Shown here in pieces: positions 1-6,836 of a DNA stretch of 9,069 nt. The stretch's first letter is position 1, and each line of letters starts with the position of its first letter. The stretch is from Alphaproteobacteria bacterium. GTDB taxonomy: Bacteria > Pseudomonadota > Alphaproteobacteria > Rickettsiales > JABSSG01. Location: the NCBI GenBank assembly GCA_022600235.1, contig JAHZKS010000093.1, forward strand, positions 1-9,069. The letters are read 5' to 3'. A program made the position numbers and the translations under genes. The notes beneath the pieces were generated by a model. That model did no database searches. It saw only the letters and a list, made by a program, of their open reading frames with translations, and was not told where the DNA came from.

Positions 1-482
1 CTTGAATGTATTGCATCAAAATTTTTAAATGGCTTATAATCAAAATCTAAAAATAATCCTCCATATTTTATTAAGATTTCATACCTTAGAAGATTTGATT
101 TTTCTTGGTATGAAGCTGCTTTATTAAATAGATCTTTTGATCCAAAATTCCAATTTTCTATTTCTTTTTCTGTCCATAATTTATACTCCCAATCTGGATG
201 CAGTTTTTGCCATTCCTTGCTGTATTCTAGGTGTTTTTTTGGAATTTGCTTTGGCCCGAGCCATATCTGATGAATGATTTTTGGTATAGTATTTCTGGGA
301 TTTGATGTAAGGATTTTTGGATTGTTAGATTCATATATCTTCTCAAGAAATATATAATCTGAGTTTTTATGAAATCCTTTAGGAATATGCATAGACTCAT
401 CAAAACTCTTATATAAGAATTCTGCATTAGCTGAAAATGCTAATAATATATATGCAAATAGTGCTATGTATTTACGTTTCAT
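1..482 (-). CDS. Secreted GT32 (OCH1-like) glycosyltransferase, N-terminal part, truncated by window edge
   Basis: Reading the minus strand from the ATG at 482 gives 160 uninterrupted codons that continue past the left edge, so the C-terminus is missing. Residues 1-20 form a Sec signal peptide: basic MKRK, a hydrophobic core, and an ANA|EF type I cleavage site. The mature part carries features of the glycosyltransferase sugar-binding-region family that includes yeast OCH1 and bacterial capsule and toxin glycosyltransferases: IPKIIHQIWLG at 66-76, HPDWEYKLWT at 95-104, and KYGGLFLDFD at 139-148. In the last of these, D146-x-D148 is the DXD motif that binds the metal and nucleotide-sugar. The family transfers a sugar from a nucleotide-sugar donor; the acceptor cannot be told. 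A GGAAA ribosome site (488-492) sits 5 bases before the chosen ATG. A second in-frame ATG at 494 would add MEIY. It is divergent from the MFS gene. The signal peptide implies export, which is unusual for an enzyme needing cytosolic sugar donors and suggests action outside the bacterium. Confidence 0.85.
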   Translation of the reverse strand, partial: MKRKYIALFAYILLAFSANAEFLYKSFDESMHIPKGFHKNSDYIFLEKIYESNNPKILTSNPRNTIPKIIHQIWLGPKQIPKKHLEYSKEWQKLHPDWEYKLWTEKEIENWNFGSKDLFNKAASYQEKSNLLRYEILIKYGGLFLDFDYKPFKNFDAIHS

Positions 483-494
483 ATAAATTTCCAT

Positions 495-522
495 TGCAAA
501 CGTTTTGTTATACGACTATTTT
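495..522 (+). promoter_or_regulatory. Possible sigma-70 promoter for the MFS-GNAT pair
   Basis: In the short divergent gap between the glycosyltransferase and the MFS gene, TTGCAA (495-500) is followed after 16 bases by TATTTT (517-522). The elements match the consensus only partly and the region is AT-rich, so chance is a real possibility. It is listed because both divergent genes must be transcribed from this gap of about 70 bases. Confidence 0.25.
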
Positions 523-552
523 TATCGATCCATACACAATAGATTTTTTATT

Positions 553-1845
553 ATGTCTGTTCAAGAAGAAAGATCTTCTCATAAAGGTTTAGCTTGGTTC
601 GTTTGGTTCTTAGCAACCGTATTTTTTGCTTATCAATTTATTTTGAGATTGGCACCAGGGCTTATCATTAATGAGATGATGAGTAAATACAATATTTCTG
701 CTACAGAATATGGAGTTTTTTCGGCCATGTATTATGTTGGTTATGCTGGGTGTCAAATACCTGTTGCTCTGTTATTAGATAGATACGGTACAAGAATTGT
801 TGGTGCTTTGTGCATAATTCTTTGTGCTATGTCTTCTATTATATTTATGTATACAGATTCATGGAGTGTGGCACTAGTTTGTAGGCTATTGATAGGTGCT
901 GGTTCAGCTGCAGGTTTCTTGACGGTATCCAAAGTAATCTCGATGTGGTTTGAGAAGAAATATTACGGACGTATGGTTAGCATCACATTTAGCTTTGGGT
1001 TAATTGGTGCTGTTTATGGTGGGAGGCCTATCAGTAATTTCATTGATATATTTGGTTGGTTCGATGTAATGGTTGGTATAGGAATAGTGGGTCTAATCAT
1101 ATCTGTATTATTTTTATTATTTAGCAAACCAGTGCCTGGTTATAAAGAAGAAGTAGATCTTAAAATATTCGAAAAACTAAGCGAAGTATGTGCAAACAAA
1201 AAAATCATATGGATAGCTTTAGGAAACTTACTTCTTGTGGGTGCATTGGAAGGTTTTGCTGATGTTTGGGGTGTATCATATTTAGTAGATATGTATGAAT
1301 ATTCAAAACAAGATGCAGCAACGATCACATCATTTATTTTTGTTGGCATGATATTCGGTGCTCCGCTACTCGCTATACTTGCAGAAAAAATGAATGCGAA
1401 CTATTCTCTCACTGTTGCAAGTGGAATATTTATGGGCCTAGCATTCTTTATGATTATTTTGTTAAGACAATATATATCAACGTCTTTGATTTATGTGCTA
1501 GTATTTTTAATTGGTGTCGCGTGCTGTTACCAGGTATTAGTATTTACAATAGGATCAAGTTTAGTAAAGACTCAGTTAATTGGTGTGACCATAGCATTCT
1601 TGAATTCAATTAATATGCTAGGTGGAACCTTTTTTCATTCAGTTATAGGTTTCGTTATGGATCATTTTTGGACTGGTGAGACTCTAAATGGCGCTAAAGT
1701 TTATGGCGCTGAATCTTACAATTACTCATTGATCTCAATACCTATAGCATCTGTTTTAGGAGCAATTATTTTCTTGGTACTGGGTATAGTAGTAGCACGT
1801 AAAACAAAGAAACTTAAAGACCCAAGTGTAGTAGAATATCACTAA
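553..1845 (+). CDS. MFS transporter, substrate unknown
   Basis: This is a 430-residue inner-membrane carrier, the normal size for a 12-helix major facilitator. Hydrophobic segments run through the whole protein, starting at residues 13-30, with a polar central loop at about 191-217 (KPVPGYKEEVDLKIFEKLSE) between the two six-helix halves. MFS motif A is visible in the loop after helix 2 (GYAGCQIP at 63-70, LLLDRYGTR at 73-81, with D76, R77, G79 and R81). The FxLRxxPG sequence near helix 1 and NMLGG in the C-terminal half resemble MFS carriers common in intracellular bacteria. The substrate cannot be told; metabolite uptake from the host is an inference. A TTG at 505 would add 16 polar residues. 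The ATG at 553 is preferred because MSVQEERSSHKG is a typical cytosolic N-terminus, although neither start has a clear Shine-Dalgarno sequence. The GNAT gene follows six bases after the stop. Confidence 0.88.
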   Translation: MSVQEERSSHKGLAWFVWFLATVFFAYQFILRLAPGLIINEMMSKYNISATEYGVFSAMYYVGYAGCQIPVALLLDRYGTRIVGALCIILCAMSSIIFMYTDSWSVALVCRLLIGAGSAAGFLTVSKVISMWFEKKYYGRMVSITFSFGLIGAVYGGRPISNFIDIFGWFDVMVGIGIVGLIISVLFLLFSKPVPGYKEEVDLKIFEKLSEVCANKKIIWIALGNLLLVGALEGFADVWGVSYLVDMYEYSKQDAATITSFIFVGMIFGAPLLAILAEKMNANYSLTVASGIFMGLAFFMIILLRQYISTSLIYVLVFLIGVACCYQVLVFTIGSSLVKTQLIGVTIAFLNSINMLGGTFFHSVIGFVMDHFWTGETLNGAKVYGAESYNYSLISIPIASVLGAIIFLVLGIVVARKTKKLKDPSVVEYH

Positions 1846-1851
1846 TAAAAT

Positions 1852-2301
1852 ATGATTAGTAGAAAAGCTGTTATTGAAGATTTGCCTACGATTATAGCAT
1901 TGCTAGCAGATGATGAATTAGGAAAATCTAGAGAGTCTGTTTCTGAATCTGATGGTAAAAATTATATTGATGCTTTCAATAAAATAGATTCTGATTCCAA
2001 TCAATATTTAATGGTTGTAGAGAAGGAAAGTAGAATAGTTGCTACCTGCCACTTAACTATAATTCCATCTCTAACATTTAAAGGGTCAACAAGAATGCAG
2101 ATAGAGGCAGTGAGAGTCTCTAAAGAATATAGGTCTCAGCAGATAGGGAAATTTATGATTTCTGAGGCACTGAATTACGCAAAATTTAGAAATGCTTCCA
2201 TCATTCAACTAACCACTAACAAAGCAAGGCCAGATGCTATACATTTCTATAAATCTATTGGTTTTAAAGATACGCACGAGGGAATGAAGTTTATCCTGTA
2301 A
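1852..2301 (+). CDS. GNAT family N-acetyltransferase
   Basis: This is a 149-residue single-domain protein of the Gcn5-related acetyltransferase fold, which transfers acetyl from acetyl-CoA to an amine. The N-terminus (ISRKAVIEDLPTIIALLADDELG, split at 2-12 and 13-24) is the usual GNAT strand 1 and helix 1. Motif A is at about 85-101 (EAVRVSKEYRSQQIGKF): the pyrophosphate-binding loop reads RSQQIGK where the family consensus is R/Q-x-x-G-x-G, so its first glycine is replaced. The C-terminal motif ARPDAIHFYKSIGF (125-138) is well conserved and typical of small bacterial GNATs with an N-terminal LLADDELG and a C-terminal HEGMK. The acceptor of this subgroup is unknown. The ATG lies six bases after the MFS stop with no independent Shine-Dalgarno, so translation probably depends on coupling to the upstream gene. 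Confidence 0.88.
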   Translation: MISRKAVIEDLPTIIALLADDELGKSRESVSESDGKNYIDAFNKIDSDSNQYLMVVEKESRIVATCHLTIIPSLTFKGSTRMQIEAVRVSKEYRSQQIGKFMISEALNYAKFRNASIIQLTTNKARPDAIHFYKSIGFKDTHEGMKFIL

Positions 2302-2412
2302 TAGTGTGAGTAGTTACATAAATACATTTATATTAATTCTTTACTATTTATATTATGTGTCATGGGGTAAATAATATTTTTCACTATTCTGATTTGTTTT
2401 ACAATTTGGTCC

Positions 2413-2429
2413 TAAGGAGGTTTTTTTTG
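2413..2429 (+). promoter_or_regulatory. Orphan perfect Shine-Dalgarno with TTG-TAA after it
   Basis: TAAGGAGGT (2413-2421) is fully complementary to the 3' end of 16S rRNA, yet the next gene starts 36 bases downstream at 2457 with its own AGAAGGA site (2444-2450). At ideal spacing, 6 bases after GGAGG, is a TTG (2427-2429) followed directly by TAA. If used, it would be a start-stop pair with no peptide. It may be a ribosome standby or stalling site in the leader of the synthetase-like gene, or it may be a chance match. Confidence 0.3.
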
Positions 2430-2456
2430 TAAACTTAATTAGAAGAAGGAATCAAT

Positions 2457-3290
2457 ATGACTACACTTATAGAACCAGCTAAATTTAGCAACGCAGTAGA
2501 CCTTTTAAGGTCTTTTTTCTTATCTAAAGGCTTTCAAGAAGTGCATACGCAGAATCGTTTAAGCATATTAGCGGCATGTGAAGACCCAACCACTGTCGCA
2601 ACTTATAACTATTCTGGTGAAATTTGGCCATTGCCTCAAACGGGCCAAATGTGGTTAGAGCATGAGCTACTAACAAGACCAGAAGTGCCTGGTTTTTTCT
2701 GTGTTTCTACCTCTTATAGACAAGAGCCAAATCCTGTCCCTGGTAGACATGAAGTAATCTTCCCAATGTTTGAGTTCGAATTTCCAGGAAATATAGATGC
2801 TTTAGAATCTATGTTGTTAGATCTTTGTGCTCATATGGGTTTTGGAGATGTAATGGCAAAGGATTATAAAGAATGGGCAAAAATATATGGAGTTGAAGAG
2901 CTGGATAATGATCATGAAAAGGCAATGTCCGATAAGTTTGGTACTTGTATGATCAAAAACTTTCCTAACTACACATCGCCATTCTGGAATATGAAACAGA
3001 GGGGAGATGGTACAGCATCAAAAATTGATGTGATTATAGAAGGGCAGGAAACTATAGGAGCAGCAGAAAGAGCAACAGATCCTGAAGAAATGAGGCATAT
3101 GTTTAATACTATATCAGAAGGTATGTATGCAGATTTATTATTCAGCAAATTTGGTAAAGAAAGAGTGGAAAAAGAATTAGACGCATTCTTTAAGCATAAA
3201 TTTGTAGAGAGAGTAGGCGGTGGTATAGGTATGACACGTATAATGCGCGCTCTAGATATAATCAAATCAAGAGAGTTAGAATCTGTCTAA
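2457..3290 (+). CDS. Free-standing class II aaRS-like protein (AsnRS / asparagine-synthetase-related)
   Basis: This 277-residue protein consists only of a class II aminoacyl-tRNA synthetase catalytic core, with no anticodon-binding domain. Motif 2 is at about 86-109: SYRQE with R88, then GRHEVIFPMFEFEF with R97/H98 and E106, which in the family hold ATP and the carboxylate. A conserved strand GQETIGAAERATDPE (196-210) resembles the AsnRS/AspRS GEIxGGxQR substrate-pocket strand. Motif 3 is at 254-266 (GGGIGMTRIMRAL, with the ATP-binding R261). Such cores activate a carboxylate as an acyl-adenylate. Relatives without tRNA-binding domains include archaeal asparagine synthetase-related proteins and AsnA. 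Annotated bacterial relatives are usually called amino acid--tRNA ligase-related proteins of unknown function. Asparagine synthesis or another amide or peptide ligation is possible. The ATG is supported by AGAAGGA six bases upstream. Its stop overlaps the stop of convergent degP. Confidence 0.8.
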   Translation: MTTLIEPAKFSNAVDLLRSFFLSKGFQEVHTQNRLSILAACEDPTTVATYNYSGEIWPLPQTGQMWLEHELLTRPEVPGFFCVSTSYRQEPNPVPGRHEVIFPMFEFEFPGNIDALESMLLDLCAHMGFGDVMAKDYKEWAKIYGVEELDNDHEKAMSDKFGTCMIKNFPNYTSPFWNMKQRGDGTASKIDVIIEGQETIGAAERATDPEEMRHMFNTISEGMYADLLFSKFGKERVEKELDAFFKHKFVERVGGGIGMTRIMRALDIIKSRELESV

Positions 3291-4780
3291 TTATGCAACG
3301 GTATTGGCGCAAAGAATTGATACTCCTTCCTAGAGACTAGAAGGAGTATCGATTTCTTCCTAGCAAACTTCGCTGATTTTATAATACGATTAAGTTGTGT
3401 TGCTGAGTCAATCTTGCTTTGATTAGCAGATATTACAACATCACCTGGTTTTAATCCTCTCGCATACCATACAGACTTTCTTGTCATGTTTAGAATAATT
3501 ACTCCATCTGTTGTTAGTGGCACACCAAATTTATTACGTAATTCTGGTGTTAACGTAGCAAATTGTGCTCCTAAAATCTCTTGAGGAGAAAATTCAGAAT
3601 ATTTTTCTTTAGGCAGTTCTTGGTCGCTATCCTGAATTGAGTGTTCTACTATAGATTCTTGGTCTTCTGTAAGAGTAGCTTCAAGAGATACTTTCTTTCC
3701 TTTTCTAATGATTTGGAAAGGAAGTGGTTTGCCTATGGTTGCACCACCAATAATTCTAGCAAGCTCTTTTAAAGTTTTTACTTTATTATGGTCAAAGGCA
3801 ACAATTACATCTCCAACTTTTAAACCGGCTTTATCAGCAGCACTACCATCTATCACTTCAACTACAAGCACCCCATGTTTGTTGTCTAATGACATAGATT
3901 CTGCAATGTCGTTGGTGATAGCTTGCATTCTAATTCCAAGCTTTCCTCTCCTGACTTTTCCAGATTTCTTTAATTGTTGAATGATATCCTGAGCTAATGA
4001 AGCAGGGGTGGCAAATCCTATACCTATATTGCCTCCGGCTACAGTTGATAATATAGCAGTATTTACACCAATTACTTTACCTTCCATGTTAAACATAGGC
4101 CCACCAGAGTTACCTCTATTAATGGCAGCATCGGTTTGTATGAAGTTATCTACGATACCATCAGATGCAATATCTCTTCCATTGGCAGAAATAATTCCTG
4201 ATGTTACAGTTATACCAATTCCAAATGGATTACCAATCGCTATTACCCAATCACCAACTCTAGATTTCTCTGAGTCTCCAAACTCTACGTAAGGAAGCGG
4301 TTTATTGTAGTTTACTTTTATTAAAGCTAGGTCTGTTTTTTTGTCATGTCCTATAACTTTAGCTTTGAGTTCAGTACCATCCATAAGTTTGACTGCAACT
4401 TTATTAGAAGCTTCTGCTACTACGTGGTAATTTGTAACAATATAACCTGTTTTATCTATAATGAATCCTGACCCAAGAGGTATTAATCTTTTACTTTCAA
4501 ATGTTTCTGGATTTGGTTCCATAGGTGGAGCCATAAACTTTTCAAAGAATTGTTGAAATTCATTGAATGGAGACCCTTCTGGGAAGGGCGTATTTTTTGC
4601 TGAGCGTTTCGGTTTGTGAGTCATGAATACATTTACTACAGCAGGCATTAGTGGTTCAACTAAATCTGCAAAACCTTCTGGTGGAGTATACGATTTTGAT
4701 GAGGCCACAGGGGTAACAATACTTGCGCAAAGAAAACCTATGATAATGATGTGGCTAAAAAAAGACTTTAAAATTCTCAT
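3287..4780 (-). CDS. degP: Periplasmic serine protease DegP/HtrA
   Basis: This 497-residue HtrA protease degrades or chaperones misfolded periplasmic and outer-membrane proteins. An N-terminal signal peptide occupies about residues 1-27 (MRILKSFF, then a hydrophobic run to VTPVASS). The trypsin-like domain has the full triad: H119 in TNYHVVAEA, D150 in TDLALIKV, and S225 in RGNSGGPMFN. The oxyanion-loop and substrate-pocket sequence IGIGFATPA follows at 252-260. Two PDZ domains come next, at about 276-370 (GKLGIRMQ through DGSAADKAGLKVGDVIVAFD) and about 398-490 (ARGLKPGDVVISANQ at 440-454). This is the DegP/DegQ architecture. It is the last gene of hflK-hflC-degP, 41 bases after hflC and with no strong Shine-Dalgarno. 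Its TAG stop shares bases with the TAA stop of the gene on the other strand. Confidence 0.95.
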   Translation of the reverse strand: MRILKSFFSHIIIIGFLCASIVTPVASSKSYTPPEGFADLVEPLMPAVVNVFMTHKPKRSAKNTPFPEGSPFNEFQQFFEKFMAPPMEPNPETFESKRLIPLGSGFIIDKTGYIVTNYHVVAEASNKVAVKLMDGTELKAKVIGHDKKTDLALIKVNYNKPLPYVEFGDSEKSRVGDWVIAIGNPFGIGITVTSGIISANGRDIASDGIVDNFIQTDAAINRGNSGGPMFNMEGKVIGVNTAILSTVAGGNIGIGFATPASLAQDIIQQLKKSGKVRRGKLGIRMQAITNDIAESMSLDNKHGVLVVEVIDGSAADKAGLKVGDVIVAFDHNKVKTLKELARIIGGATIGKPLPFQIIRKGKKVSLEATLTEDQESIVEHSIQDSDQELPKEKYSEFSPQEILGAQFATLTPELRNKFGVPLTTDGVIILNMTRKSVWYARGLKPGDVVISANQSKIDSATQLNRIIKSAKFARKKSILLLVSRKEYQFFAPIPLHN

Positions 4781-4821
4781 ATCAAACCAATATTTTGAAA
4801 CTAATGTTGTTAGTCTAGCAG

Positions 4822-5676
4822 CTATTTGTTAAATAAACGTAAAAATCCATCGCTAGAGGAGAGATACAATGTCGTATCTTTCTTATTAAAAGACTTCTTA
4901 TATGCTTCTAAAGATCTGTAGAAATTATAAAACTCTGGATCCATTTTGAATGCAGACGCATAAATCTTAGTTGCTTCTGCATCTCCTTCACCTTGAAGTT
5001 TTGTGGATTTCTTATACGCTTCTGCTAATAAGATAGTTTTCTCTTTTTCTGCTTTTGATCGAATGATTTGTGCTTTTTCATCTCCTTGAGCTCTTATTCT
5101 TTTTGCCTCTTTTTCTCTATCTGATCTCATTCTAGCATATATTGCAGCACTATTTTCTACTGGAAGATCAGCTCTAGAAATACGTACGTCCATTACATCA
5201 ATACCAAATCCCTTTGATTTCGCATTCATAAGATTTTGTATATCTCCCATGATTTTACTTCTTTTATCAGTAAGTAATGCAGCTAAAGGTTCATTACCTA
5301 TAACCTCTCTCAAGGATGAATTAAATATACTAGTAATTCTAGATTTTAGGCCCACTTGGTCTGTAACAGTTTGATATATTTTTACAGGGTCTATAATCTT
5401 GTATTTAGCATATGCACTTATAATCAGCTTTTTCTGGTCTGCAGCTGTTAATTCTTTTTCTTCATCAATAATGTCTAAAACTTTTTTGTCAAAGTAAATT
5501 ACGTTTTGTATAAAAGGAACTTTAAAGTGTAATCCCGGCTCTTTGCTTACTTTAATTAACTGACCGAATTGCAAAGTAATAGCCTGTTCGGACTCTTTTA
5601 CTACAAAGAGCGAATTTACTACTGCAAGAAATGCAATTGCAAAGAAGATGACATATTTTATATTTTTATTCGGCAT
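4822..5676 (-). CDS. hflC: HflC, SPFH/band-7 protein modulating FtsH
   Basis: HflC forms with HflK a large membrane-anchored ring on the periplasmic face that encloses and restrains the AAA protease FtsH. The 284-residue product has one N-terminal membrane anchor (about residues 6-24, IKYVIFFAIAFLAVVNSLF), then the band-7 domain starting VVKESEQAITLQFGQ. A charged, alanine-rich helix follows (about 184-235, with REKEAKRIRAQGDEKAQ and LQGEGDAEATKIYASAF), and then the conserved FYNFYRSLEAYKKSF region. The length is close to Rickettsia HflC and shorter than the E. coli protein. The start overlaps the end of hflK: ATG 5676 (11-base overlap) is chosen over GTG 5682, which would add two residues. 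Translational coupling to hflK is likely, since no independent ribosome site is clear. No ftsH is visible in the window. Confidence 0.93.
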   Translation of the reverse strand: MPNKNIKYVIFFAIAFLAVVNSLFVVKESEQAITLQFGQLIKVSKEPGLHFKVPFIQNVIYFDKKVLDIIDEEKELTAADQKKLIISAYAKYKIIDPVKIYQTVTDQVGLKSRITSIFNSSLREVIGNEPLAALLTDKRSKIMGDIQNLMNAKSKGFGIDVMDVRISRADLPVENSAAIYARMRSDREKEAKRIRAQGDEKAQIIRSKAEKEKTILLAEAYKKSTKLQGEGDAEATKIYASAFKMDPEFYNFYRSLEAYKKSFNKKDTTLYLSSSDGFLRLFNK

Positions 5677-6751
5677 TTCCACTTTTACTATTTAGTTGTT
5701 TTAATGGTAGGTAAGGCACTGCAGATTTATTCATTTTATCACTCAAGATAACTTTTTCGGCGCCAGCAAGTATCTTTTCCATTGCTTCAAGATACATTCT
5801 TTTCTTAGTAACATCTTTGGCTTTTGAATATTGCAAATATATATTCCTAAATTTATCTGCATCACCTTTAGCTTCTTCTGTTACTTTTGCTTTGTAACCT
5901 TCTGAAGATTGAATCATTTTTTCTGCTTCACCTCTTGCTCTAGGTATTACATCGTTTCTGTAAGATTCTGCCTTGTTTATAGTATTATTCTTATCAGCTC
6001 TTGCTGTTTGAACATCTCTAAACGCATCTATTACTTCTGATGGAGCCTCTACTTTTAATAGGCTTAAATTTTCTATCATTACACCGCTTCCATACTCATC
6101 TAATGTTCTTTGTAGCAAGATTTTAGCGTCTTCTTGAATTTTAGCCTTACCATGTGTTAGCGCTTCTGCAATTGTTGTATATCCAATTACTTCTCTCATA
6201 GCACTTTCTGCAGCGCTTTTGATCGTAGCTTTAACATTATAGACGTTGTACAAATAATCTTTTATGTTTGCTACTCTCCATTGTACGAAGAAATTTACAT
6301 CGGCTATATTTTCATCTCCGGTAAGCATTAGACCCTCTTCTGGAAGAAATTTATTTACCTGAGAGCTAGTAGGTGCATGTAAATTTATATGAGATGCATT
6401 AGACCTAAACCCTATCTCTACTCTTTGGACTCTATCAACTCTAACCTTATTAACAGATTCTATAGGGTATGGTATATGATAGTTTGCTCCAGCAGTTGTG
6501 ACTCTAACAAATTTACCGAATCTAGTGACAGCAGCTTGTTCACCCTGGTCAACTATATAAAATCCTGAGATAACCCATAGGCCAAATAATATAGCCCCGA
6601 TTGCATAAAACATTTTTAGATTATCGCCACCAAAGAGATCAGATGGTTTAAAATTATTAGGAGATTGAAAAATGACTTTCTCAGTTTTCTTTCCCTTTAT
6701 AGGAGTAGGAGACTTACCCCACGGAGATTTGTAGTTATTACCCTCAGACAT
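5666..6751 (-). CDS. hflK: HflK, SPFH/band-7 protein modulating FtsH
   Basis: HflK is the partner of HflC in the ring complex that regulates FtsH. From the ATG at 6751 it has 361 residues: a cytosolic N-terminus with the hallmark SPWGKSP, a membrane segment at about 47-66 (MFYAIGAILFGLWVISGFYI), and a band-7 domain beginning VDQGEQAAVTRFGKF with the typical GANYHIPYPIESV. A long charged helix with RADKNNTINKAESYRNDVIPRA and then EAKGDADKFRNIY follows; these are HflK signatures. A TTG at 6784 would extend the frame by 11 residues. It is rejected because MSEGNNYKSPWG is the usual kind of HflK start and the proposed promoter would initiate only about 6 bases upstream of that TTG. It heads the hflK-hflC-degP operon and is divergent from mrp. 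Confidence 0.93.
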   Translation of the reverse strand: MSEGNNYKSPWGKSPTPIKGKKTEKVIFQSPNNFKPSDLFGGDNLKMFYAIGAILFGLWVISGFYIVDQGEQAAVTRFGKFVRVTTAGANYHIPYPIESVNKVRVDRVQRVEIGFRSNASHINLHAPTSSQVNKFLPEEGLMLTGDENIADVNFFVQWRVANIKDYLYNVYNVKATIKSAAESAMREVIGYTTIAEALTHGKAKIQEDAKILLQRTLDEYGSGVMIENLSLLKVEAPSEVIDAFRDVQTARADKNNTINKAESYRNDVIPRARGEAEKMIQSSEGYKAKVTEEAKGDADKFRNIYLQYSKAKDVTKKRMYLEAMEKILAGAEKVILSDKMNKSAVPYLPLKQLNSKSGNAE

Positions 6752-6796
6752 TATTAATTCTAACCCCAGTTTCCTTTTTATCAAAATTCATGTATG

Positions 6797-6825
6797 AATA
6801 TAATAACACTTAATAGGATAAGCAA
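6797..6825 (-). promoter_or_regulatory. Predicted sigma-70 promoter of the hflK-hflC-degP operon
   Basis: On the minus strand, TTGCTT (6825-6820) is followed by a 17-base spacer and TATATT (6802-6797). Initiation near 6790 would give a leader of about 39 bases to the hflK ATG at 6751. The -10 overlaps the TATAAT of the opposite-strand candidate for mrp. Confidence 0.45.
6799..6804 (+). promoter_or_regulatory. Candidate -10 element for mrp
   Basis: A perfect TATAAT (6799-6804) lies 32 bases before the mrp GTG start. A TG two bases upstream (6795-6796) is close to an extended -10 but one base off. No convincing -35 is seen at 16-18 bases, so the element is uncertain in this AT-rich gap. Confidence 0.35.
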
Positions 6826-6836
6826 GGTTATTAAAC

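Noticed and set aside
227..427. 66-codon minus-strand open frame
   Set aside because: It overlaps, in another frame, the glycosyltransferase whose signal peptide and DXD motif are clear; its own translation has no recognisable features.
505..552. TTG start adding 16 residues to the MFS transporter
   Set aside because: There is no ribosome site, the extension is polar and aromatic-rich, and the ATG at 553 gives a normal N-terminus.
2969..4832. Several antisense frames of 69-98 codons across the synthetase-like gene and degP
   Set aside because: They oppose well-supported conserved genes and have low-complexity, unrecognisable translations.
6752..6784. TTG start adding 11 residues to HflK
   Set aside because: It would leave almost no leader after the predicted promoter, and the ATG at 6751 gives a typical HflK start.
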